From Leptospirales bacterium (GTDB lineage: Bacteria; Spirochaetota; Leptospiria; Leptospirales; Leptospiraceae), in NCBI GenBank assembly GCA_013297885.1, contig JAAFIR010000036.1, forward strand, positions 1 through 50,136: DNA of 50,136 nucleotides. Reading direction: 5' to 3'. The translations under genes were made by a program, and so were the position numbers. Below, piece by piece: positions 18,529 through 27,443 of the stretch (positions are counted from its first letter, which is position 1; every line of letters begins with the position of its first letter). Below the pieces are notes generated by a model, which was not told the origin of the DNA, ran no database searches, and saw nothing but the letters and a program-made list of their open reading frames with translations.

Positions 18529-20253
18529 TTACTCTCTTATATGTTTGTTAAATAAAAAAGCTTCAAGATCTGAAAACTTTTCTTTTTTAGATAAATTTAT
18601 TACTTTTTTTAATAATTTTTCTGTTTGAATAATTTCTATCTGAGAAATTATCCTTGTAATTTTTTCAATTAATGGAGGTGAAACTGATAATTCTCTTAAT
18701 CCAAAACCTAAAAGTAATAAAGTAAAATTTACATCTGAGGCTAATTCACCACAAATTGAAATTGGAATATTTTTTTTAATTGCAAAATTTGTTACAGTTT
18801 CAATTAATTTTAAAAAACCATAATGATAAGGGTTGTATAAATTTGAAATATAAGGATTATTTCTATCAACAGCTGTAGTGTATTGAAGTAAATCATTTGT
18901 TCCTATTGAAATAAAATCAATATGTGGATAAAAACTTTCTATAGCAAGTGCTGCTCCAGGTGTTTCAACCATAATCCCAATTAAAAAATCTTTAAACGGG
19001 ATATTTTCATTTTTTAATTCTTCTTTACATTCTTCAATTATTTTTTTTGTTTCAAGAACTTCATTTAATGTTAAAATCATAGGAAGCATTACTTGAAGAT
19101 TTCCAAAAATAGATGCTCTAAGTAATGCTCTTAATTGTTTTTTAAACCAATATTTATTTGATAATGCAAGTCTGATTCCACGGTTACCTAAAAATGGATT
19201 ATCCTCAATTTGCTTATTATCTAGTTTATCTCCGCCAATATCAAAAGTTCGAATAATTACAGGTAAATCAATCATGTCCTTGAGTATTTTTTTATAAACT
19301 TCAAATTGGTATTCTTCATTATTTATCTTAGTATAATCTTCTATTAAAATGGACTCAGATCTATAAAGTCCAACACCCATTGCTCCAAGTGAAAGAGCAG
19401 TTTCACAATCATTTTCAGAATCTAAATTTACTTTGATAAAAATTTTAGTTCCATCTTTAGTTATTGGTAAATATTTTTTATCATATTTGCTTTTATATTT
19501 TGAACTTGATCCATGTTGTTTAATTAAATTAATACTTGGGTATTTAACAACGATTCCTTCATCAGCATCAATAAATATAAATTCGTCTTCTTCAATTTTA
19601 TTTGTAATTTTTGAAAGTCCAACAATGGTAGGAATAGAATAATTTTTTGCAAGAATAGCCATATGCCCAGTCTTGCCACCCATTTCAGTTACAATACCTT
19701 TAACAAACTTTTTATTAAGATGAATCATTTGAGAAGGAGTTATTTCATGTGCAAGCAAAATAACTTCTTCATTTAAAGTTGAAAGAATCTCAAAATCATT
19801 TTTCTTTCCTAATAATTTATTCTCTATTCTTTTTCCAATATCACGAATATCTACAGCTCTTTCTCGAAAATAATCATCCTCTATTAACTCGAACTCATTT
19901 GAAATTTCTTCTATAGTATGAAACAATGCTAAAGCTGAATTTTCATTTTTTTCAAATATTCTTTTTTTTACACCATCATATAAAATTGGATCATCTAACA
20001 TCATAATCTGAGCATTTAAAATTTCTTTTAAATCTAAATGAGGATTTTTTTTAAAGATAATAGATTCTAATTCAATTTTAGTAATTGCAATTGCATTTGT
20101 AAATTTGTCTAATTCAATTTGTTTATAACTAGATAAAATTTTTGTATCAAGAATAATATGTTCACTTGAAATAATTTTTAAAGCTTTACCATAAAACTTT
20201 CCGTAAGAGGCTGCGACTCCTTTAAAAATTAGTTGTGTTAATGTATTATTCAT
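18529..20253 (-). CDS. ptsI: Phosphoenolpyruvate-protein phosphotransferase (PTS enzyme I)
   Basis: The enzyme transfers phosphate from PEP to HPr. I start it at ATG 20253, giving 574 residues, close to the usual 575. An upstream in-frame TTG (20310) would add 19 unlikely residues. The phosphohistidine lies in GGKTGHMAILAKN. The PEP-binding barrel has GVGLYRSE, RTFDIGGDK and GNRGIRL, then ETPGAAL, GTNDLLQYT and the acid/base cysteine in ISICGELASD. There is no GAF domain, so it is not PtsP. Spirochetes of this group often carry a reduced, regulatory PTS. No permease is nearby. It is co-transcribed with ruvA. Confidence 0.93.
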   Translation of the reverse strand: MNNTLTQLIFKGVAASYGKFYGKALKIISSEHIILDTKILSSYKQIELDKFTNAIAITKIELESIIFKKNPHLDLKEILNAQIMMLDDPILYDGVKKRIFEKNENSALALFHTIEEISNEFELIEDDYFRERAVDIRDIGKRIENKLLGKKNDFEILSTLNEEVILLAHEITPSQMIHLNKKFVKGIVTEMGGKTGHMAILAKNYSIPTIVGLSKITNKIEEDEFIFIDADEGIVVKYPSINLIKQHGSSSKYKSKYDKKYLPITKDGTKIFIKVNLDSENDCETALSLGAMGVGLYRSESILIEDYTKINNEEYQFEVYKKILKDMIDLPVIIRTFDIGGDKLDNKQIEDNPFLGNRGIRLALSNKYWFKKQLRALLRASIFGNLQVMLPMILTLNEVLETKKIIEECKEELKNENIPFKDFLIGIMVETPGAALAIESFYPHIDFISIGTNDLLQYTTAVDRNNPYISNLYNPYHYGFLKLIETVTNFAIKKNIPISICGELASDVNFTLLLLGFGLRELSVSPPLIEKITRIISQIEIIQTEKLLKKVINLSKKEKFSDLEAFLFNKHIRE

Positions 20254-20487
20254 GAAGCTATTCAATAAAATTATTGTTTCAAATTGTTTCAATTGAAATT
20301 TCTTATTCAAAGAATAGAAAAACTATAAAATATAGATTTTTTAGCTATTTAATTAGAAAATTTTTATCGGATTTTTTTTTAAAATATCAATAGTTTATAA
20401 AAAAAAATTGATTCAAAAAAAAATATAAATTTAAAACTTTTGCTTGGAAAAACATTTCTAACTAATAGTTTAATCTTAGAGGTAATG

Positions 20488-21558
20488 ATGACAAAAATTT
20501 TATTAATTTTCTTTTTAATCTTGACAAATCTTTTTTCAAAAACTGATATTGAAACTTCCATTTCTGCTGCTGTTTCTATTCAAAATGCTTTTAACGAAGT
20601 ATTTAGAAAAACTGCTGATTCAGTTGTTTCAATTTCCACAGAAAAAACTGTTGAATTTAACCCTTCACCTTTTAATCACCCTTTATTTCGAGCTCCCAAT
20701 GGTGGTCAATTTAAGTCAGAAAAACAAAAACAAAAAGGTATAGGATCTGGAATTATTTTATCAAAAGAAGGATACATAATTACAAATGAACATGTTATCC
20801 AAGGTGTTGATAAAGTTCTAGTAAAGCTAAGAAACAAAAAAGTTTATGAAGCAGAAGTTGTTGGTTCAGATAAACAAATGGATATTTCATTATTAAAAGT
20901 AAAAGGAACAAATGATTTACAAGCAATTGAAATTGCAGATTCATCCAAAGTGAATGTAGGTGACTGGTCAATTGCAATTGGTGCTCCAATGGGATTTGAA
21001 CATTCTTTTACTGTTGGTGTTGTAAGTGCTATTTCAAGAGGTGGTATAGATGATTCAGGTGTTGGGTTTATACAAACTGATGCATCTATCAACCAAGGAA
21101 ATTCTGGTGGACCTTTATTAGATATTTATGGGCGTGTAATTGGTATTAACCGTATGATAGCATCCCCAACTGGTGGTTCAATTGGTATTGGTTTTGCAAT
21201 TCCAATAAATGACGTAAAAAGAATTATAGATGAGCTAAAATTAAATGGTAAAATCAAAAGACCTTGGGTCGGAGTCAAAATTTCTAGTATTGATGAAAAA
21301 ACAAAAGATGAATTAAAATTACCAAGCACAGAAGGGGCATTGATTCACCAGATCTATTCAGATTCTCCAGCAGAGGAAGCTGGACTTGAGCTCATGGATT
21401 TTGTAATAAAAATTGAAGATATAAAAATTAAATCTTCTGAAGAATTAGTAGCGTATGTTAGAAAATCAAAAATTGGAGATAGATTAAGTTTTGTGGTTAT
21501 TCGTAAAGGAAAAGAATTAAAATTATCAGTAAAAATTCGTGAGATGCCTAACGGCTAA
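20488..21558 (+). CDS. htrA: HtrA/Deg-family periplasmic serine protease with one PDZ domain
   Basis: I use ATG 20488 because GAGGT (20479-20483) lies four bases upstream; the ATG at 20485 is too close and TTG 20440 has no site. The product has 356 residues. A signal peptide (ILLIFFLILTNLFS) is followed by a trypsin-like domain with the triad H102 (TNEHVI), D132 (MDISLL) and S206 (QGNSGGPL). One C-terminal PDZ domain holds GALIHQIYSDSPAEEAG. It should degrade or refold damaged envelope proteins. The last 11 bases overlap the convergent gene at 21548. The gap to ptsI on the other strand (about 230 bases) must hold both promoters. Confidence 0.93.
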   Translation: MTKILLIFFLILTNLFSKTDIETSISAAVSIQNAFNEVFRKTADSVVSISTEKTVEFNPSPFNHPLFRAPNGGQFKSEKQKQKGIGSGIILSKEGYIITNEHVIQGVDKVLVKLRNKKVYEAEVVGSDKQMDISLLKVKGTNDLQAIEIADSSKVNVGDWSIAIGAPMGFEHSFTVGVVSAISRGGIDDSGVGFIQTDASINQGNSGGPLLDIYGRVIGINRMIASPTGGSIGIGFAIPINDVKRIIDELKLNGKIKRPWVGVKISSIDEKTKDELKLPSTEGALIHQIYSDSPAEEAGLELMDFVIKIEDIKIKSSEELVAYVRKSKIGDRLSFVVIRKGKELKLSVKIREMPNG

Positions 21559-22111
21559 TTTTTAGTTTAAGAAAAATTTCTTGTCTTAGTTCTTTTGAAA
21601 TAGAATTAAAAAAATCTCTATGAAGAACTAAGACAGATGCATAAATAACTTTTAGTTCTTCTTCATAAAACTTCAAATCTTCTTTTTCAGAAATTTCTTG
21701 AACTCGATTTACTAAAACTGAATTCAAATCAAATTTTGCTTTAACAAATTCTGTTGTTTTTTGCCTATCAAGCGGGGATAAAGAAGATTTTTCATATGAA
21801 TAAATAAATCTATTAAATAAATCTAATTCGGATTGTAAATTTGAAAAAGAAAATTCAATTTGAAATTTAATTTCTTCTTTTGTAGAATTTTTTTTTGCAC
21901 ATTCTAATTGTAAAATTGTTTTTGAAGAGTTAAATTTAGAAATAGCTTCAATTTCTTTATAATTTTTTTCACTAAAATTTTTAAATTCAGCATCTTTTGA
22001 ATTAAAATAACAATCTTCCCATTTTTTTTTTGACTCATTTTTAAAATTAAAAAAAACCGGTTCTGCAGCAATATTTAAAATTAGTAAAAGAAAAAAAAAT
22101 AATTTAATCAA
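21548..22111 (-). CDS. Exported hypothetical protein, coupled to the CapA-like gene
   Basis: I prefer TTG 22111 as start. GAGAGGT lies eight bases upstream, and the TTG overlaps the stop of the capA-like gene (TTGATTAA). ATG 22132 would extend the frame by seven residues but has no site. The protein of about 187 residues begins with a signal peptide (LFFFLLLILNIAAEP). It continues as a charged, mainly helical region with two cysteines (DCYF, LECAKK). No family is recognised. Coupling to the preceding gene suggests a shared envelope role. Confidence 0.6.
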   Translation of the reverse strand: MIKLFFFLLLILNIAAEPVFFNFKNESKKKWEDCYFNSKDAEFKNFSEKNYKEIEAISKFNSSKTILQLECAKKNSTKEEIKFQIEFSFSNLQSELDLFNRFIYSYEKSSLSPLDRQKTTEFVKAKFDLNSVLVNRVQEISEKEDLKFYEEELKVIYASVLVLHRDFFNSISKELRQEIFLKLKISR

Positions 22112-23123
22112 AACGAATATAACCTCTCCCATTTTTTAATTGAATTTTAGTTCCTAAGTCTTCAGATAAAACAGAAATCTCTATTAAAAATTCTTCAGCT
22201 TCTTGATAATTTAATTCTCTTAAAACATGCTCATTATTTTGAAATTTTCCAATTATAGGAATGATTTCAGCCATAATTAATTTATTATCTTCAAAATACA
22301 ACATAACAGTTAAATTATGATTTAAAAATTGATTTTTACTTCCAAATAAAAAATTTCCAAGAGAATAAATAATTAAACCATTTTTATATTTTTCAATTCC
22401 TTGTGGAATATGAGGATGATGCCCCATAATCACTTTAAAACCAGAATCAATTAATTCATGAGCTTGTTTGACTTGCACTTTTGTGGGAACAGGGCTGTAT
22501 TCTACTCCCCAGTGAATTGCTAAAAGATTTACAAATTCAGAATTTTTATCAGCTATTTTTTTGAGTTTTGGTAAATTCAAAGAAGCAATTCCAGCTTTTC
22601 CTTCAGTAGCAAATAATCTTGCTTCACCAATTTCTGAAACTGACATAACTGAAAAACTTGAATCTGAAAATTCAAATTGAAAAGGAGTAAATGCTTCTGA
22701 AATATTTTTTCCAATTCCTACAAAATAAAACTGTTCATTGTTTAAATTTTTGATTGTATCATCAAAACCTTTAATCCCATAATCCATCGAGTGATTATTT
22801 GCTAAAAATAATAAATCAACTTTAATTTTTTTTAAAAGAGAAAGATCTTCAGGTTTTGCATTAAATACATAAGATTTATTTTGGTCAATAGTTTCAACTG
22901 TATCTGAAACTGGAGTTTCTAAATTCACCATTCTAAAATCTGCTTCAGAAAATAATCTTTCTAAACCTTCGACAACTTTGTACTCACCTAACCTTTTTCT
23001 ACTTTCAGTAAATCCCCAATTGAACATAACATCTCCACCTACTAAAATTTTTGTAAATCTTTTACGGTGAATTATATTTGATTCGATAGTAAGTAGGATT
23101 ATAAAAATCCAAAAAAATCTCAT
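22104..23123 (-). CDS. CapA/PgsA-family metallophosphoesterase-like protein
   Basis: This 339-residue protein has the CapA (poly-gamma-glutamate synthesis) fold, related to calcineurin-like phosphoesterases. Metal-site motifs are LVGGDVMF, MVNLETP, ANNHSMDYG, AIHWGVEYS and MGHHPHIPQG. An N-terminal hydrophobic helix (FFWIFIILLTI) would export or anchor it. No other pgs or cap genes are present, so polyglutamate synthesis is unlikely. A cell-envelope hydrolase is the better guess. A glycosyltransferase gene diverges from it across 191 bases that contain the palindrome TTGATTTAAATCAA (23146-23159). Confidence 0.85.
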   Translation of the reverse strand: MRFFWIFIILLTIESNIIHRKRFTKILVGGDVMFNWGFTESRKRLGEYKVVEGLERLFSEADFRMVNLETPVSDTVETIDQNKSYVFNAKPEDLSLLKKIKVDLLFLANNHSMDYGIKGFDDTIKNLNNEQFYFVGIGKNISEAFTPFQFEFSDSSFSVMSVSEIGEARLFATEGKAGIASLNLPKLKKIADKNSEFVNLLAIHWGVEYSPVPTKVQVKQAHELIDSGFKVIMGHHPHIPQGIEKYKNGLIIYSLGNFLFGSKNQFLNHNLTVMLYFEDNKLIMAEIIPIIGKFQNNEHVLRELNYQEAEEFLIEISVLSEDLGTKIQLKNGRGYIRFD

Positions 23124-23314
23124 TAAATGAATTAGTTTTAAACTTTTGATTTAAATCAAGAAATTTCTTTACCAAGTTTTAATATAGAATTTTCGTTTAT
23201 TTTTAAAAATGAAAAAACTCTAGAATTATATCTAAAAATATTACAATTCTTTTTGACTATCTAAAAACAATTCTTATCTTGACAAACCTGAATTATAACA
23301 AGAAATAATTTTAG

Positions 23315-24436
23315 ATGGTTAAAAAAATTCCTAAAATTGGATTTGATGCTAGAATGATTGAACATTCTGGAATTGGTGTTAGAATTTTAAATGTTTTAAA
23401 TAAACTTCATCTGTACAAACCAGATTCTTTTCAAATTGTTTTATTAGGAAAAAAAAAGATTTTAGAAAAATACAAATTACACAAATATTATGAAATTGAA
23501 GAATACAATCCCGAAATATATTCTATTCGAGAAATTTTAGGTGCACCACTATTAAAAAAATTTGAATATTTAGATATTCCACATTTTAATATTCCGATTC
23601 CATTTATCCACAAATCAATTGTAACTATCCATGACATTATTCCTTGGAAAATGAAGGAGTTTTTTCCTGATACAAAAAAAAGAATTTATATGCGAGTTAT
23701 TTTTTTTCTAATTAAAATCTTTTCAAAAAAAATAATTTCTGTTTCGGAATTTACAAAAAAAGATTTAATTGAAGAATTTCATTTTAAAACAAACCAAATC
23801 CAAACTATTTATAATGGAATTGACCAAGAATTATTTAGAAAAAAAACACCAAAAGAAATTAATACTTTTAAAACTAAACACAAATTACCAAAAGAGTTTT
23901 TCTTAACTGTTGGAATTGGAAAAGAACATAAAAATGTTTCTTTTTTGATTGAAGCTTTAAAAGAGAAATGGAACAAAAATAAAAATTTCCCAATATTAGT
24001 AATTGCTGGCTCAGATGCCATAATTCCACAATATTTAGAAAAAGTAATTTTAGGTTACGAATCAAAAATTTTATTTTTGGAAAAATTAAATTTCGAAGAA
24101 CTTCCCCTACTTTACCAATCTGCAAAACTTTATTTATATCCATCACTTTATGAAGGATTTGGATTTCCTGGACTTGAAGCACAATCAATGTATTGTCCAG
24201 TTTTAAGTTCAAATTCTACTGTTCTTCCTGAAATTTTAGGAAATTCAGCTTTTTATTTTGATCCAAAAAATAAAAATGATTTTTTAGAAAAACTAAATGA
24301 ATCTTTATCTTTTATTGAAAAAAATAAAGATTTTTTAAAACTAGGAAAAAAAAATTCAGATAAATTTACTTGGGAAAAAGCAGCTGAAAAAATAATTTTG
24401 ATTTATTCTGACCTAATAAAGAATATAGATTTATGA
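23315..24436 (+). CDS. Glycosyltransferase family 4 (GT-B fold)
   Basis: The 373-residue cytoplasmic or peripheral-membrane enzyme transfers a sugar from a nucleotide sugar to a lipid or polysaccharide acceptor. The N-terminus (GFDARMIEHSGIGVRI) resembles GT4 mannosyl- and rhamnosyl-transferases. The donor-binding half has the E-x7-E motif in EGFGFPGLE, preceded by LYLYPSLY. The substrate is unknown. Its ATG follows a TTGACA-containing AT-rich region (23279-23284). Its end overlaps tlyA by four bases, an unlikely functional partner but clearly the same transcript. Confidence 0.88.
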   Translation: MVKKIPKIGFDARMIEHSGIGVRILNVLNKLHLYKPDSFQIVLLGKKKILEKYKLHKYYEIEEYNPEIYSIREILGAPLLKKFEYLDIPHFNIPIPFIHKSIVTIHDIIPWKMKEFFPDTKKRIYMRVIFFLIKIFSKKIISVSEFTKKDLIEEFHFKTNQIQTIYNGIDQELFRKKTPKEINTFKTKHKLPKEFFLTVGIGKEHKNVSFLIEALKEKWNKNKNFPILVIAGSDAIIPQYLEKVILGYESKILFLEKLNFEELPLLYQSAKLYLYPSLYEGFGFPGLEAQSMYCPVLSSNSTVLPEILGNSAFYFDPKNKNDFLEKLNESLSFIEKNKDFLKLGKKNSDKFTWEKAAEKIILIYSDLIKNIDL

Positions 24437-25200
24437 GTTATGCTATTATAAAAAAAATTAGACTAGATGAACTACTTGTAAAAAAAAAATTCGCTGAAGA
24501 TATAAAAAAAGCAAATTCTTTAATTTTATCAGGTTCAGTTTTGGTTAACGAACAAAAGATTTTTAAAGCTGGTGAAAAATTTTTATCCAGTTCGAATATT
24601 CGTATATTAAAAATTATTCCTGAATATGTAAGTCGGGGGGCATTTAAACTCAAATCAGCAATCGAATATTTTAATCCAACAATAAAAGATAAAATTTGTT
24701 TAGACCTAGGAGCTTCCACTGGTGGATTTACAGAAATTCTTCTCTTAGAAAAAGCAAAAAAAATTTATGCTTTTGATGTAGGTTATGGGCAAATGGCAAC
24801 AAGGCTTCAAAATAATATTAAAGTAAAACTAATAGACAGATTTAATGTTCGGGATTTGACTTTAGATGTGATAGATGAAAAAGATATTAATGAAATTTTT
24901 ATCGTAATTGATTTAAGTTTTATTTCTCTAATTCCAATATTTCAGACAATTAAAAATTTAAAAAAAGAAAAATTAAATTTTAAAATAGAAGTTTTAGCTT
25001 TAATAAAACCTCAATTTGAGGCTGATAAAAAAGACACAGAAAATGGAGTTATTTCAAATCCAAAAATTCATTTTGGAGTTTTAAAAAAAATTCTAAAATT
25101 CGTCAAATTAGAGTTAAATGGTAAAATTTTTGGAATCTGCAATTCCATAATAAAAGGTAGATCTGGTAACAAAGAATTTTTTATTTTTTTTAGTATTTAA
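24433..25200 (+). CDS. tlyA: TlyA-family rRNA methyltransferase with S4 domain
   Basis: The 255-residue protein has an N-terminal S4 RNA-binding domain (residues about 9-70, RLDELLVKKKFA, GSVLVNEQ). An FtsJ-like methyltransferase domain follows, with the SAM-binding motif CLDLGASTGGFTE. Later motifs are AFDVGYGQ, VIDLSFISL and LIKPQFE. TlyA proteins 2'-O-methylate ribosomal RNA. Some were first named haemolysins because of Brachyspira TlyA, but a methyltransferase is the supported role. It overlaps the glycosyltransferase gene by four bases (ATGA). Confidence 0.92.
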   Translation: MSYAIIKKIRLDELLVKKKFAEDIKKANSLILSGSVLVNEQKIFKAGEKFLSSSNIRILKIIPEYVSRGAFKLKSAIEYFNPTIKDKICLDLGASTGGFTEILLLEKAKKIYAFDVGYGQMATRLQNNIKVKLIDRFNVRDLTLDVIDEKDINEIFIVIDLSFISLIPIFQTIKNLKKEKLNFKIEVLALIKPQFEADKKDTENGVISNPKIHFGVLKKILKFVKLELNGKIFGICNSIIKGRSGNKEFFIFFSI

Positions 25201-25383
25201 TAATGATTACTTAATACAATATGAATAGTATTTAATAGATTCTTTCAAAGAAGAATATTTGGATTTTTTGGGTTTTGGTTTTTAAATATTCCTCTTGATT
25301 AAGAAAATGTAGAACAAAATTTTTCTCCAAAATAGAATAAATAATTTACATTCCTTGAACTTCATCTCAGAAAATATGGTTTT

Positions 25384-26766
25384 ATGAATAATGAAAAATC
25401 TCGTCTAAAAACAATTTTAGAAATTGCCATTCCATTAATTCTCGCAAATAGTTTTTGGAATTTGCAAATGACGATTGATAGAATTTACCTTGGAAAATTA
25501 TCAACTGAATCTCTTGGTGCAGCAATGGCAGTGATGGGAGTTTTCTGGGTGCCAATGGCTTTGCTTCAACAAACTGCTGCTTATGTGATGGCCTATGTAG
25601 CACAATATTTTGGAGCAAATGAAAAAGAGAAAATTGGTTCATCAGTTTGGCAATCTTTTTATGTTAGTATAATTGGTGGCTTATTACTTTTGCTATTCAA
25701 TTTAGTAAGTATTGATTTTTTTAAACTAGTAGGACATTCCAACAAAATGCAAATTCTTGAAGTTGAATATTATAATGCGGTTGCATTTTCTGCTTTACCA
25801 ACAGCGTTAATTGGTGCAATTAGTGGATTTTTTACAGGGCTTGGTAGAACTAAAATTGTGATGAGCATAAATTTTGTTGGACTGATATTAAATTTTTTCT
25901 TAGATTATGTATTAATTTTTGGAAATTTTGGTTTTCCAAAACTTGGAATTATGGGTGCAGGACTTGCTACAACTCTAGCTAATTTTGGTGCTGCATTTTA
26001 TGGACTTTCACTAGTTTTTACAAATGAAAACGAAATTGTTTATAAAATAAAATCTTCTTTTAAAATTAATTTTGATTTGATAAAACAATTTTTAAAATAC
26101 GGTCTGCCATCAGGACTACAATGGGCACTAGAAGGAATGGCCTTCACTGTATTTTTGATGATAATGGGAAATATGAGAAATGGTGAAGCAAATTTAGCAG
26201 CAAGTAGTATTGCAGTTACAATTATGATGCTTGCAATTTTACCAGCAATGGGAGTAGCTCAAGCAGTTATGACTTTGGTGGGACAGTCTCTAGGAAATAA
26301 AGAACCTGATGAAGCAGAGAAATTTACTTATGGAGGAATTAAAATTTCTAGTATATATATGATTACAATGGGAATTAGTTTTTTTCTATTTCCAGAATTT
26401 TATATTTCATGGTTTGAAAACAAAGAAAATTTTATTCTTTGGTCAGAGACAGAAAAAATTACTATCATAGTTTTAAAAGTAGTAGCTTTTTTTACTTTGC
26501 TTGATAGTATTTATTTTAATATTTCATTCGCAATTAAGGGTGCCGGGGATACAAAATTTGTTTCAATTATCGCCCTAACTCTTCCTTGGCCTTTATTTGT
26601 TTTGCCCACTTTTCTAATTAGAAATGTGGATAATGCAGTAATTTATGGTTGGTTGTCAGTTGCAGTTTATGCAATTGTTATTACTTTAACTATTTATTTT
26701 AGATTTATACAAGGTAAATGGAAAATGATGTCTGTTATCAACCAAACCAAAGATAAAAATTCATAA
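25384..26766 (+). CDS. MATE-family multidrug/Na+ efflux transporter
   Basis: This inner-membrane protein of 460 residues has about 12 hydrophobic segments in two related halves, the usual MATE layout and length. Recognisable pieces are AIPLILANSFWNLQMTIDRI near the N-terminus, GAAMAVMG, GLGRTKIVM and GAGLATTLANFGA. In the second half, AQAVMTLVGQSLGNKEPDEA and IKGAGDTKF match. MATE pumps expel cationic compounds using an H+ or Na+ gradient. The substrate is unknown. It stands alone after a 183-base gap that shows no clear promoter. Confidence 0.93.
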   Translation: MNNEKSRLKTILEIAIPLILANSFWNLQMTIDRIYLGKLSTESLGAAMAVMGVFWVPMALLQQTAAYVMAYVAQYFGANEKEKIGSSVWQSFYVSIIGGLLLLLFNLVSIDFFKLVGHSNKMQILEVEYYNAVAFSALPTALIGAISGFFTGLGRTKIVMSINFVGLILNFFLDYVLIFGNFGFPKLGIMGAGLATTLANFGAAFYGLSLVFTNENEIVYKIKSSFKINFDLIKQFLKYGLPSGLQWALEGMAFTVFLMIMGNMRNGEANLAASSIAVTIMMLAILPAMGVAQAVMTLVGQSLGNKEPDEAEKFTYGGIKISSIYMITMGISFFLFPEFYISWFENKENFILWSETEKITIIVLKVVAFFTLLDSIYFNISFAIKGAGDTKFVSIIALTLPWPLFVLPTFLIRNVDNAVIYGWLSVAVYAIVITLTIYFRFIQGKWKMMSVINQTKDKNS

Positions 26767-26940
26767 TAAATAAATTATTTATTTCATTTTAAAAGAATAA
26801 ATTAAAGAAGCCTTTAAAAAATAAAATAGCAATATAAATTAAAAGTTAATTTTTTTGGTCAAAAAACTCAAAGTAGTTAGTAATTTGGAATCTGAATTTT
26901 TTGACTCAATTTTTTTATCGTAAGATTCTTAAATGAGACA

Positions 26941-26971
26941 AAATATTTTAATCAATAAAACTAAAATATTT
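26941..26971. terminator. AT-only hairpin between convergent genes
   Basis: AAATATTTTA (26941-26950) pairs perfectly with TAAAATATTT (26962-26971) across an 11-base loop. It lies between the MATE gene and the convergent lipoprotein gene and is the best terminator candidate there. Because the stem has only A-T pairs it is weak. The remainder of 26767-26993 shows nothing else I can support. Confidence 0.35.
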
Positions 26972-26993
26972 ATTATATATTAAGATGTTAAAT

Positions 26994-27374
26994 TTAAAAG
27001 AAAGGTAAGTCTATTTTGACTGGCCATTCAATTAAGAATTCTCTTTCTTTAGATTTAATCATACACACTGCTGTACCAAGAGGTTGAGAGATTGCATTGA
27101 TTAATAAAGCATTTTGGGCACATTCATCCACATCTTTAGCATTATAGAAACGATCATCTCTTATTTTATTTGTTAAAAAAACTCTTGAAATAAAAGCTTG
27201 AACAACTTTATCGCCACCACCTGGACCAGCTCCAATTAATGCATAAGTCATAATTTTATTTTTTGCATCTCTTCCCAAGACTGCTTCTTGGTCTAAATTT
27301 AATCCTAGGCTATCTAAAAAATAACAATTAGATAAAAGTAATATTGAAATTATACTTAAGATAATTTTCTTCAT
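26994..27374 (-). CDS. Small lipoprotein of unknown function
   Basis: The 126-residue product has a clear lipoprotein signal (SIISILLLSNC, Cys17). AAGGAAG sits eight bases before the ATG. The mature part contains ALIGAGPGGGDKVVQAFISR and two further cysteines (DECAQN and AVCMIK) that could form a disulphide. It resembles short lipoprotein families seen in Leptospira, but I cannot name one with confidence. It is monocistronic, downstream of the hybrid kinase gene by 69 bases on the same strand, and could be part of that transcript. Confidence 0.65.
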   Translation of the reverse strand: MKKIILSIISILLLSNCYFLDSLGLNLDQEAVLGRDAKNKIMTYALIGAGPGGGDKVVQAFISRVFLTNKIRDDRFYNAKDVDECAQNALLINAISQPLGTAVCMIKSKEREFLIEWPVKIDLPFF

Positions 27375-27443
27375 TTGGAAACTTCCTTAATTAGCTATGA
27401 AATACTATTGCCTTAAAACTTAGCAATAAGACAATAACTTTTT

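Noticed and set aside
20254-20310. TTG-initiated N-terminal extension of PTS enzyme I
   Set aside because: The ATG at 20253 gives the normal family length. The extension has no ribosome-binding site and no homology.
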